NCBI GenBank assembly: GCA_031550615.1
Contig: JAVBOL010000025.1
Coordinates: 36,419 to 100,418, forward strand
Origin: JAVBOW01 sp031550615
GTDB lineage: Bacteria > Bacteroidota > Bacteroidia > Bacteroidales > Rikenellaceae
Reading direction: 5' to 3'
Length of the DNA stretch: 64,000 nucleotides
Positions 26,724 through 34,391 of this stretch are shown piece after piece. The position numbers were made by a program, and so were the translations under genes. Every line of letters begins with the position of its first letter. Position 1 is the first letter of the stretch. The notes below the pieces were generated by a model that was given only the letters and a program-made list of their open reading frames with translations, did not search any database and was not told the DNA's origin.

Positions 26724-28034
26724 TTATTCCGTGCGCCGGACGATGTTCGCCCCCAGCGCGTTGAGGCGTCCGTCTATGTCCTGGTATCCGCGGTCGATCT
26801 GCTCGACGTTCTGGATTATGCTGCGTCCCTCGGCAGAGAGGGCGGCGATCAGCAGCGCCACCCCGGCGCGGATGTCGGGTGAGGACATGCGCGTGGGACG
26901 CAGTCCCATCTGGTGGTCGTGGCCGATGACCGTCGCGCGGTGGGGGTCGCACAGGATGATCTGCGCGCCCATGTCGATCAGCTTGTCGACGAAGAACAGG
27001 CGGCTTTCGAACATTTTCTGGTGGATCAGCACCGAGCCCTTGGCCTGGGTGGCCACAACGAGGAACACCGACAGCAGGTCGGGTGTCAGGCCCGGCCATG
27101 TGGCGTCGGCGATGGTCATTATCGAGCCGTCCAGGAAGCTGTCGATCTGGTAGTGCTCCTGGCGGGGGATGTAGATGTCGTCGCCCCTCTGCTCGAAATG
27201 GATACCCATGCGGGCGAATTGCTGCGGTATGATGCCCAGGTTCTCGAATGATACGTCCTTGATAGTTATCTGTGAGCGCGTCATGGCGGCCATGCCGATG
27301 AAGCTGCCCACCTCGATCATGTCGGGAAGCATGGTGTGCTCGGTGCCGCCGAGCGACTCGACGCCCTCGATGGTCAGCAGGTTGGAGGCGATGCCCGAGA
27401 TCCTGGCGCCCATACGGTTGAGCATTTTGCAGAGTTGCTGCACGTAGGGCTCACACGCCGCGTTATATATGGTCGTGGTGCCGGGGGTGAGCACGGCGGC
27501 CATCACGATGTTGGCCGTGCCGGTGACCGACGCCTCGTCGAGCAGCATGTAGGTGCCGCGCATATTGCCGCCCCGAATGGCGTAGACGCTCTCAGAGAGG
27601 TCGTAGTCGAACGTCGCGCCCAGTTTCTGGAACCCGAGCATGTGGGTGTCCAGGCGTCGGCGTCCGATCTTGTCGCCTCCCGGTTTGGGCATATACCCGA
27701 CGCCGAAGCGCGCCAGCATGGGACCTATTATCATCACCGAACCGCGCAGACGCGAACCGCGGCGGCGGTAGTCCTCGGTCAGCAGGTAGTCGAGGTCTAT
27801 CTCTTTGGCCCGGAAAGCATAGGTCGAAGGGTCTATCTTCTCGACCTGGACGCCCATCTTTTCGAGCAGCTCGATCAGTTGCAGCACGTCGACGATCTGC
27901 GGCACGTTGCGCACCACGATCCTCTCGGGGGTCAGCAGCACGGCGCACAATATCTGCAACGCCTCGTTCTTAGCCCCCTGCGGGGTTATCTCTCCTTGCA
28001 GCGGCCTCCCGCCGCAGACTTCGAATATTTCCAT
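26724..28034 (-). CDS. murA: UDP-N-acetylglucosamine 1-carboxyvinyltransferase MurA (Asp variant)
   Basis: A 436-residue EPSP-synthase-fold enzyme for the first committed step of peptidoglycan synthesis: transfer of enolpyruvate from PEP to UDP-GlcNAc in the cytoplasm. The substrate-binding A-K-N (residues 21-23) and the G-P-M-L-A-R-F-G loop are intact. In the active-site loop P-G-G-D-K-I-G the residue aligned with E. coli Cys115 is Asp121. Asp at this site is known from other bacteria to keep activity while preventing fosfomycin alkylation, so natural fosfomycin insensitivity is inferred. The leader upstream contains repeat copy 1. Confidence 0.97.
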   Translation of the reverse strand: MEIFEVCGGRPLQGEITPQGAKNEALQILCAVLLTPERIVVRNVPQIVDVLQLIELLEKMGVQVEKIDPSTYAFRAKEIDLDYLLTEDYRRRGSRLRGSVMIIGPMLARFGVGYMPKPGGDKIGRRRLDTHMLGFQKLGATFDYDLSESVYAIRGGNMRGTYMLLDEASVTGTANIVMAAVLTPGTTTIYNAACEPYVQQLCKMLNRMGARISGIASNLLTIEGVESLGGTEHTMLPDMIEVGSFIGMAAMTRSQITIKDVSFENLGIIPQQFARMGIHFEQRGDDIYIPRQEHYQIDSFLDGSIMTIADATWPGLTPDLLSVFLVVATQAKGSVLIHQKMFESRLFFVDKLIDMGAQIILCDPHRATVIGHDHQMGLRPTRMSSPDIRAGVALLIAALSAEGRSIIQNVEQIDRGYQDIDGRLNALGANIVRRTE

Positions 28035-28057
28035 ATTAGGTCTCTGTTATTGGGTTG

Positions 28058-28178
28058 GCTGCGCATATCGCACGCCGCCTTTTACTTATCCTCTTCCGCT
28101 CAAATCCTCACAGCCGTTAAGGCTGCTCCGGTTTGATGCTCAGACGATAAGCAAAATTCGGGGCACGCTATTCACAGC
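28058..28178 (+). repeat. 121-bp structured dispersed repeat, copy 1
   Basis: The element begins GCTGCGCATATCG and ends TATTCACAGC, imperfectly complementary. Its centre has CAGCC/GGCTG around GTTAA, enclosed by TCAAATCC/GGTTTGA. It is closest to copy 4 (55001). It lies in the murA leader, downstream of the minus-strand -7 box at 28207-28214, so murA mRNA would carry its complement. Confidence 0.9.
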
Positions 28179-28206
28179 TTCGTTGGCTGATTTTTTTCAT
28201 TGAATA

Positions 28207-28214
28207 CAAAGATA
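28207..28214 (-). promoter_or_regulatory. murA -7 promoter box
   Basis: TATCTTTG on the minus strand, about 173 bases before the murA start. A transcript from here would read through repeat copy 1. No clear -33 box. Confidence 0.5.
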
Positions 28215-28230
28215 GTAAAATCCGGGCAAT

Positions 28231-28264
28231 AAAAAAGCGGACGACTTTTCAGGCGTCCGCTTTA
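28231..28264 (-). terminator. terminator after the lipid kinase gene
   Basis: Ten-base stem (28234-28243 with 28254-28263) with a 10-base loop, followed on the minus strand by a T-run (28236-28231). It ends the nfeD-apbE-kinase operon five bases past the last stop. Confidence 0.88.
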
Positions 28265-28268
28265 CTGT

Positions 28269-29177
28269 CTATTCTTTGCGTTTCTTGGTTTTAGGTTTCG
28301 GGGCGAGTACCTTCAGGGCGTTCTTGCAGCAGGTGATCTGCACCGGGAAGGCGGGACCGGCCTGGCCGTCGATGTCCGAGGGCTCGGGTTTGGCGGTGAA
28401 GGCCTGCATGCTCGAACAGCGTATGTGCACCACCCCCGAGGGGTAGTCCCCGCCCAGGCGGGTGAGGTAGTGGAATACCGTGTGGATGGTTTCTGCGGGG
28501 TTGTCGCCCTTGATTATCATCACGTCCAGCAGTCCGTCGTTGACCTCCGAGAGGTAGGCGAGGGGCAGTTTGCCCGCCGTGCGTCCGTTGAAAACGAAGA
28601 ACATCAGCGCCGGACCCGTGTAGTCGCCACCGTCCGAGGTGATGGTGAGCTGCATGCGGCGGAATTTGGGGATCTCGCCCAGTCCGCTCACATAGTAGGC
28701 CAGCCGCCCGAAGGTGTTCTTGAATATGGTCGGGGTGCGCTGCGACACGTCGGTGAACAGCCCGCACGAGAATACGTTGGCGAAGTACGTGCCGTTGACA
28801 AGCCCCAGGTCGGCTGTGCGCACGGCGCCCGTGAGGATCTTCTCGCACGCCTTGACCGGGTCGGATGGCGTGCCGAACAGCGAGGCGAAGTCGTTGGCCG
28901 TGCCTACGGGCAGCATCGCCACCGGCAGGTCGAAGCCGTTTTTCTTGAGCAGGTTAGCCACGTAGTTGACCGTGCCGTCGCCACCGGCGACCAGCACGTG
29001 GTCGCATCCGCCTTCGAGCAGCGAGGTTATCTGCGCGTCCTGGTCGGCGGCGAATACCAGCCGGTAGGGCAGCAGGGCGCAGTTGTGTTTCAGGTGAACG
29101 GCCACTATTTCGTCCAGGCGCTCGGCTACCACGCCTTCGCCCGCTGCGGGGTTGTAAAGGAAAAGCGCTTTTCTCAT
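28269..29177 (-). CDS. diacylglycerol kinase-family lipid kinase (YegS/BmrU type)
   Basis: A 302-residue soluble kinase. The nucleotide-binding G-G-D-G-T motif is at residues 65-69, followed by L-P-V-G-T-A-N-D-F-A, the second catalytic-domain signature. These enzymes phosphorylate diacylglycerol or related lipids with ATP at the membrane face. The start overlaps the apbE stop by four bases. The C-terminus ends in a lysine-rich tail (P-K-P-K-T-K-K-R-K-E) that may contact membrane phosphates. The exact lipid substrate is not determinable. Confidence 0.93.
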   Translation of the reverse strand: MRKALFLYNPAAGEGVVAERLDEIVAVHLKHNCALLPYRLVFAADQDAQITSLLEGGCDHVLVAGGDGTVNYVANLLKKNGFDLPVAMLPVGTANDFASLFGTPSDPVKACEKILTGAVRTADLGLVNGTYFANVFSCGLFTDVSQRTPTIFKNTFGRLAYYVSGLGEIPKFRRMQLTITSDGGDYTGPALMFFVFNGRTAGKLPLAYLSEVNDGLLDVMIIKGDNPAETIHTVFHYLTRLGGDYPSGVVHIRCSSMQAFTAKPEPSDIDGQAGPAFPVQITCCKNALKVLAPKPKTKKRKE

Positions 29178-30169
29178 CTCACTAAAATCTCACTCATTTC
29201 GGGCGACATCCAGGTCTTTACCTGGCCGTCGGGGCAGATATATATAATGTATGCCGAGAGCTTATTATCGCCCTCGATCAGTTTTATCGCCTTTTCGGAC
29301 CCCGACGCCATCAGGGCGGTCGCCGTCGCGTCGGCCAGGGCGCAGGACGGGGCCATTACGGTCGCCGAGAGCATATCGCCTGGCGTGCTCGACCCGGTCA
29401 GGGGGTTGATGGTGTGCGCCACCCTCTGCCCGCCCTCGTCGTAGCGGAAGTTGCGGTAGTTGCCCGAGGTGGCGATACAGCTGTCGTGCACCCTGAGCAT
29501 GGCGCGCGTGTGCTCCCCCGGCACGCTGTTGTCCTCGGGGCTGTCGATGCCAACGGTCCAGGGTTTGCCCTGAGGGTTGTCGCCGCGCGTTACGATCTCG
29601 CCGCCCAGCTCGACAAGGTAATTCTCCACACCGCGTTGTTCGAGCAGCTGCGCCAGCAGGTCCGCCGTGTAGCCCTTGGCTATCGAGTTGAGGTCTATCT
29701 GTATGCGCGGATCGTCCTTTAACAGCGTGTTGCCCCGGACCTCGATCTTGCGGTAGCCAACTATTTGCAGCAGCGAGTCGAGGTTGGGCTTGTATTCGCT
29801 CCTCTCCGCGGCGAAACCCCACGCCTGGGTCAACGGCTTGACGGTGATGTCGTAGAGCCCCGAGGAGAGTTCGCCCACATGGAGCGCCACCTCGATGCAA
29901 TTTTTTATGTGCACGTCGAGCGTGTCGGTCAGATTGCCGTTAAGGCGCGAGAGGCGTGAGCCGGGGTTGAAGATCGACATCGAATTGTCGGCAACGGCGA
30001 AGAGCGAATCCAGCGCGCCCTCGATGTGCAGCGAGTCGTCGCTGATGGCCACGATGTGGTAATAGGTGCCCTGGGCGAAGCCGTCGAAGGCCGTCACCAG
30101 CTTCGGACGGTCGGAAGAGCAGGATGCCAGCGTAAGCGTCGCTATGATTGCGTGTAGCGCTTTTTTCAT
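29174..30169 (-). CDS. apbE: FAD:protein FMN transferase (ApbE), lipoprotein
   Basis: A 331-residue periplasmic flavin transferase that links FMN to Thr residues of partner proteins, such as the Na+-translocating NADH dehydrogenase and Rnf subunits. The lipobox L-A-S-C sits near residue 17. Family blocks are clear: F-A-Q-G-T-Y-Y, S-I-F-N-P-G-S-R-L-S-R-L-N, D-L-N-S-I-A-K-G-Y-T-A-D, and A-T-S-G-N-Y-R-N-F. The last part (A-L-A-D-A-T-A-T-A-L) holds the Mg-binding acidic residue. Second gene of the nfeD-apbE-kinase operon. Confidence 0.95.
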   Translation of the reverse strand: MKKALHAIIATLTLASCSSDRPKLVTAFDGFAQGTYYHIVAISDDSLHIEGALDSLFAVADNSMSIFNPGSRLSRLNGNLTDTLDVHIKNCIEVALHVGELSSGLYDITVKPLTQAWGFAAERSEYKPNLDSLLQIVGYRKIEVRGNTLLKDDPRIQIDLNSIAKGYTADLLAQLLEQRGVENYLVELGGEIVTRGDNPQGKPWTVGIDSPEDNSVPGEHTRAMLRVHDSCIATSGNYRNFRYDEGGQRVAHTINPLTGSSTPGDMLSATVMAPSCALADATATALMASGSEKAIKLIEGDNKLSAYIIYICPDGQVKTWMSPEMSEILVR

Positions 30170-30180
30170 TGTATCGGTTT

Positions 30181-31563
30181 TTATGCTTTACGGCAGTAGA
30201 TGACCCCGCCCTCGTCCTTTACGACCGTTATCGTGCTGTCTTTTTCGATGAACACCCCGTCGGCGCTCGCCGCCTCGTAATGCGCGCCGCCCACCTCGAT
30301 GCGTCCGGTAGGGCGCAGGGCCGCGGTCACGCGTCCCGTTTCGCCCGCCAGGTCGCGGCGCGAGGGGTGCGAAACGTATCCGGCGTCGGCCCTCATCTCG
30401 GTGGTGAGCACCACTTTATTGCGCAGGTGCGAATCGCCTTTCAGGAATTTGGGCCCCAACCAAAGGCAGAGCGCCACACCAGAGGCGATACTTGTTACGA
30501 CCAGCCCCAGCGGACGCAGCAGGAAGCCTAACGAGATCTGTCCCGAAGGCACATAACGCAGCAGCGAGAGATCGGTCATCGCCCCGGCCAATCCGGCGAT
30601 TATGGCTATGATGCCCAATATGCCCAGCACCCCGAATCCCGTGGTGACGAATATCTCCAACAGCAGCAGCACCACTCCGGCCACGAACAGCAGTATCTCC
30701 CAGTGGTTGGCCAGTCCCTCGATGTAGAGCGGGGCGAAGTAGACCCCCGCCGCGCCTATGGCCACGATCAGCGCGAAACCTATGCCGGGCGTCTGCAATT
30801 CGAAATATATGCCCCCGATAATGAGCATTATAAGTATGCCTTGCAGGGCGGGATTGGTGAGCCAGCCCAACAGGCGGTCCATGGCCGTAGGGCGGTATTC
30901 CGTTATTTCGTAGTCGGTTATCCCGGCTTTCGCGAGCGTCTCGGCGACCGTGGCGGCCTTGCCTTCGCTGAAACCCCACTCGATCGCCTCGTCTGCGGTC
31001 AGGGTGACCACGTGCAGCGAGTCGACGAGTCCCGGTATCACGATCATCGGGTCGACCATCGCCTCGGCGACGCGCGGGTCGCGGTGCCAGCGCCGCTTGC
31101 CGTCCTGTCCGGTTCTGTGGCCGTGCGATTCAGCCGTGGCGCGCATCATGCTGCGCATGGCGCTCTGGTATTTGTCCGGCACCGGATCGCCCTGCTGGTC
31201 GACTACCGTCGCCGCCCCGATACTTGCCCCGGGACGCATGTATATCGAGTCGGCGGCGATGGCTATGAGCGCCCCCGCGCTGAGCGCCTGGTTGTTTATC
31301 AGAACGTAGACCGGCAGGGGGAAATTGAGCAGCGAGGTGCGTATGGAGTCGGCGGCGTCCATCAGCCCGCCGTATGTGTTCATGTCGATCACCACGCAGT
31401 CGGACCCGGCTTCGAGCGCTTGGGAGAGGCATTTTTTGACCAGCCCCGAGGTCGAAGGCATGATATTCTCGCGGATCGGAAATACGTAGATTTTAGAGGG
31501 TTCCGCCTTTGCCTCGGTGAGTGAGCAGAGCAAAAGCGACAGAACGAACAGATACCTTGTCAT
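30181..31563 (-). CDS. NfeD-family membrane serine protease (ClpP class)
   Basis: A 460-residue protein: signal peptide, a periplasmic ClpP-fold Ser-Lys protease (about 22-210), four to five transmembrane helices (about 240-375), and a C-terminal OB-fold NfeD domain (about 395-460). The likely nucleophile is Ser95 in A-L-S-A-G-A-L with the base Lys131, as in the PH1510 type. Members pair functionally with SPFH/stomatin proteins in membrane quality control; no stomatin gene is adjacent here. It heads a leftward operon with apbE and the lipid kinase. Confidence 0.9.
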   Translation of the reverse strand: MTRYLFVLSLLLCSLTEAKAEPSKIYVFPIRENIMPSTSGLVKKCLSQALEAGSDCVVIDMNTYGGLMDAADSIRTSLLNFPLPVYVLINNQALSAGALIAIAADSIYMRPGASIGAATVVDQQGDPVPDKYQSAMRSMMRATAESHGHRTGQDGKRRWHRDPRVAEAMVDPMIVIPGLVDSLHVVTLTADEAIEWGFSEGKAATVAETLAKAGITDYEITEYRPTAMDRLLGWLTNPALQGILIMLIIGGIYFELQTPGIGFALIVAIGAAGVYFAPLYIEGLANHWEILLFVAGVVLLLLEIFVTTGFGVLGILGIIAIIAGLAGAMTDLSLLRYVPSGQISLGFLLRPLGLVVTSIASGVALCLWLGPKFLKGDSHLRNKVVLTTEMRADAGYVSHPSRRDLAGETGRVTAALRPTGRIEVGGAHYEAASADGVFIEKDSTITVVKDEGGVIYCRKA

Positions 31564-31584
31564 TTCGGTGGGTTAAATGTTGTG

Positions 31585-31592
31585 CAAATATA
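31585..31592 (-). promoter_or_regulatory. nfeD -7 promoter box
   Basis: TATATTTG on the minus strand, 21 bases before the ATG at 31563. Divergent from the rpsO promoter. Confidence 0.5.
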
Positions 31593-31611
31593 AGAATAAA
31601 CACGGTCGATG

Positions 31612-31642
31612 TTTGTGCGTAAATAAAAAAGATATACCTTTG
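31612..31642 (+). promoter_or_regulatory. rpsO promoter (TTTG-N19-TACCTTTG)
   Basis: TTTG at 31612-31615, 19 bases, TACCTTTG at 31635-31642: an exact consensus match. It leaves a leader of about 98 bases before the rpsO ATG, long enough for a regulatory structure. Confidence 0.8.
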
Positions 31643-31696
31643 CGCCACGCTTTGGTGGCATTGGGTAAGGCCGATCCATCGTAAAGTGTGCCTGCA

Positions 31697-31723
31697 CGGG
31701 GTTTTCGGCAAAATGAAACCCCG
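31697..31723 (+). promoter_or_regulatory. rpsO: hairpin in the rpsO leader
   Basis: Eight-base stem (31697-31704 with 31716-31723), extendable by TGCC/GGCA pairs outside, ending 22 bases before the rpsO start codon. Position and strength suggest translational autoregulation by S15, as known for unrelated leader structures in other phyla. This is inference. Confidence 0.45.
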
Positions 31724-31745
31724 GGCATAAAATACTTTTTATATT

Positions 31746-32018
31746 ATGAGTTATTTGTCGCCTGAGAAAAAACAGGAAATTTTCGCTTCTTACGGAACGT
31801 CCAACACCGACACGGGTTCGGCCGAGAGCCAGATCGCGCTGTTCTCTTTCCGTATCAGCCACCTTACGGAACACCTCAAATCCAACAAGAAGGACTTCGG
31901 AACGCAGCGTTCGCTGATCCGCCTGGTGGGCAAACGCCGCCGCATGTTGGATTATTTGAAGGCTACGGATATCGAACGCTACCGTGCTATCGTTAAGACG
32001 CTCGGTCTGAGGAGATAA
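31746..32018 (+). CDS. rpsO: 30S ribosomal protein S15
   Basis: A 90-residue protein with the S15 signature: Q-I-A-L-F-S-F-R-I-S-H-L-T-E-H-L near residues 29-44 and the L-V-G-K-R-R-R-M-L-D-Y-L block that contacts 16S rRNA. It binds early in assembly of the small-subunit platform. It has a strong promoter, a structured leader, and a stem-loop between it and pnp, the classic rpsO-pnp order. Confidence 0.98.
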   Translation: MSYLSPEKKQEIFASYGTSNTDTGSAESQIALFSFRISHLTEHLKSNKKDFGTQRSLIRLVGKRRRMLDYLKATDIERYRAIVKTLGLRR

Positions 32019-32039
32019 GAAACTCCGTAAAAGGAGTGG

Positions 32040-32072
32040 GTAAAGGCAATTTCATTAGTGAATTGCCTTTAC
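32040..32072 (+). terminator. stem-loop between rpsO and pnp
   Basis: A perfect 12-base stem (32040-32051 with 32061-32072) and 9-base loop. The following run is only ACTTTTT-like, so it may act as a partial terminator or as an mRNA processing site ahead of pnp, similar in position to the RNase III site that controls pnp in enterobacteria. Confidence 0.65.
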
Positions 32073-32111
32073 TTACTTTTTAAAAGAAACATTTTGAAGG
32101 AAAAACAATAG

Positions 32112-34244
32112 ATGATGATGTACAACGCAACAAAAAAAGTGATCGCGATGCCCGACGGAAAGAGCATCGAGATCGAAACCGGAAAGCTGGCCAAACAGGC
32201 CGACGGTTCGGTGATGCTCCGCCAGGGCGACACGATGCTGCTCGCTACCGTAGTGGCGGCCAAAGAGGCCAAACCCGATGTGGATTTCATGCCCCTGCAG
32301 GTGGAATACAAAGAGAAATACGCAGCTGCGGGCCGCTATCCCGGCGGATTCCTGAAGCGTGAAGCGCGTCCCGGCGACAACGAGATCCTCGTTTCGCGCC
32401 TGATCGACCGCGCCCTGCGCCCCCTGTTCCCCGCGGATTACCACGCCGACGTGTTCGTCCAGGTGACGCTCTTCTCTGCGGATAAAGACATACAGCCCGA
32501 CGCGCTGGCCGGCCTGGCCGCCTCGGCAGCCCTGGCTTGCTCGGACATACCCTTCCTGGGCCCCATTTCGGAGGTCCGCGTAGCGCGCATCGACGGCAAA
32601 ATGGTCATCAACCCCACCTTCTCGCAGATGAAGGACGTAGACCTGGACGTTATGGTCGCAGGTACGATCGACAACATCATGATGGTCGAGGGCGAGATGA
32701 AGGAGGTTTCGGAAGAAGTGATGCTCGAAGCCATCAAAGTGGCCCACGAGGAGATCAAAAAGCACTGCGCCGTGCAGATCGAGCTTTCCAAGGAGCTCGG
32801 CAAGGACGTTAAGCGCACCTATTGCCACGAGGTCAACGACGAGGAGTTGCGCCAGCTGGTTATCAACGAAACCTACGAGAAGACCTACGCCGCAGCCAAA
32901 GCCCCCTCGGCCAAGCACGAGCGCTCGGCTCAGTTCGAGGCTATCGAGGCCGAGTTCTGCGCACGTTTCAGCGAAGAGGAGCTCTCCGCCAAGAAGGGCC
33001 TTATCAAGAAATATTTCCATGACGAGGTGCTCAAAAAGGCGATGCGCAACATGATCCTCGACGAGGGTATCCGCCTGGACGGTCGCCGTACGGACGAGAT
33101 CCGCCCCATCTGGTGCGAGGTGGGCTACCTGCCCGCGTGCCATGGCTCGGCGATCTTCACCCGCGGCGAAACGCAGTCGCTGACGAGCGTCACCCTGGGT
33201 ACGAAAATGGACCAGAAGATGATCGACGAGGTGCTCCGCCAGGGCGACGAGCAGTTCGTGCTGCACTATAACTTCCCTCCCTTCTCGACCGGCGAGGCGC
33301 GCCCCGTGCGCGGCACCTCACGCCGCGAGATCGGCCACGGCAACCTGGCCTGGAGGGCACTCAAACCGATGGTTCCCCTCGGCGAGGATAATCCCTACGC
33401 CGTACGCATAGTGTCCGAGATCCTCGAATCGAACGGCTCTTCGTCGATGGCCACCGTCTGCGCCGGCACGCTGGCCCTGATGGACTCCGGCCTGAAGATG
33501 AAAAAGCACGTTTCGGGTATCGCCATGGGCCTTATCAAGGAGGGCGACAAATTCGCTGTGCTCTCGGATATCCTGGGCGACGAAGACCACCTGGGCGACA
33601 TGGACTTCAAAGTGACCGGAACGCGCGAGGGCATCACCGCCACACAGATGGACATCAAGGTCGACGGCCTCTCGTATGAGGTTCTGGCCAAGGCCCTTGC
33701 ACAGGCCAAGGAGGGTCGCATGCACATCATGGGCAAACTCGAGGAGACCATTGCCGGCCCGAGGGAAGATTTCCGCGATTTCGTACCCCGCATCGTGCAG
33801 ATCGTTATCCCGAGCGATTTCATCGGCGCCGTGATAGGCCCCGGCGGCAAGGTGATCCAGGAGATACAGAAGACCACCGGCACCGTGATCACCATCACCG
33901 AGGCCGACAACAAGGGCTTCGTGGATATTTCGAGCAGCGACAAGGCTTCCATCGAGGCTGCGCTGACCCGTATCAAGGGCATCGTGGCAATCCCCGAAGT
34001 GGGCGAGGTCTACACCGGCAAGGTGAAGAGCATCGTGGCTTTCGGCGCTTTCGTTGAGATACTTCCGGGCAAGGACGCCCTGCTGCACATCTCGGAGATC
34101 GACCACAAGCGTTTCGAAACGATGGCCGACACGGGGCTCAAAGAGGGCGATATGCTCGAAGTTAAGCTGATAGGCGTTGATCCTAAGACCAACAAACTCA
34201 AGCTTTCGCGCAAGGCGCTGATCGAGAAACAGGAGGCTAAATAA
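32112..34244 (+). CDS. pnp: polyribonucleotide nucleotidyltransferase (PNPase)
   Basis: A 710-residue phosphorolytic 3'-5' exoribonuclease, a core enzyme of mRNA decay. Two RNase PH domains lie at about 10-230 and 325-540, separated by a helical domain. A KH domain (I-G-A-V-I-G-P-G-G-K-V-I-Q-E-I near residue 575) and an S1 domain (about 630-700) complete the usual layout, and length is typical. ATG 32112 is the first of several close starts. The phosphate-binding and catalytic D-x-x-x-D-x-D acidic region (D-I-L-G-D-E-D-H-L-G-D-M-D) is intact. Confidence 0.98.
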   Translation: MMMYNATKKVIAMPDGKSIEIETGKLAKQADGSVMLRQGDTMLLATVVAAKEAKPDVDFMPLQVEYKEKYAAAGRYPGGFLKREARPGDNEILVSRLIDRALRPLFPADYHADVFVQVTLFSADKDIQPDALAGLAASAALACSDIPFLGPISEVRVARIDGKMVINPTFSQMKDVDLDVMVAGTIDNIMMVEGEMKEVSEEVMLEAIKVAHEEIKKHCAVQIELSKELGKDVKRTYCHEVNDEELRQLVINETYEKTYAAAKAPSAKHERSAQFEAIEAEFCARFSEEELSAKKGLIKKYFHDEVLKKAMRNMILDEGIRLDGRRTDEIRPIWCEVGYLPACHGSAIFTRGETQSLTSVTLGTKMDQKMIDEVLRQGDEQFVLHYNFPPFSTGEARPVRGTSRREIGHGNLAWRALKPMVPLGEDNPYAVRIVSEILESNGSSSMATVCAGTLALMDSGLKMKKHVSGIAMGLIKEGDKFAVLSDILGDEDHLGDMDFKVTGTREGITATQMDIKVDGLSYEVLAKALAQAKEGRMHIMGKLEETIAGPREDFRDFVPRIVQIVIPSDFIGAVIGPGGKVIQEIQKTTGTVITITEADNKGFVDISSSDKASIEAALTRIKGIVAIPEVGEVYTGKVKSIVAFGAFVEILPGKDALLHISEIDHKRFETMADTGLKEGDMLEVKLIGVDPKTNKLKLSRKALIEKQEAK

Positions 34245-34322
34245 ATTTGGTGCGATTGTTGTTTTTTTAGCCAAATGACCTTAAAACGCGGGTTGATTGT
34301 GATTTTTCTTCGGAAAAATTAT

Positions 34323-34330
34323 TACATTTG
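34323..34330 (+). promoter_or_regulatory. -7 box for the TPR lipoprotein gene
   Basis: TACATTTG, 61 bases before the ATG at 34392. The leader in between is AT-rich, as seen for abundant Bacteroidota envelope proteins. Confidence 0.5.
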
Positions 34331-34391
34331 CGTTTAGGTAGTATGCCAATAAATTAACGAAAAACAATATTAATTTCTTAACTCATTGATT

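Noticed and set aside
28058..28178. Dispersed repeat as an insertion sequence
   Set aside because: Only 121-122 bp with no reading frame, so it cannot be an autonomous insertion sequence. A non-autonomous element remains possible and no clear target-site duplication was seen.
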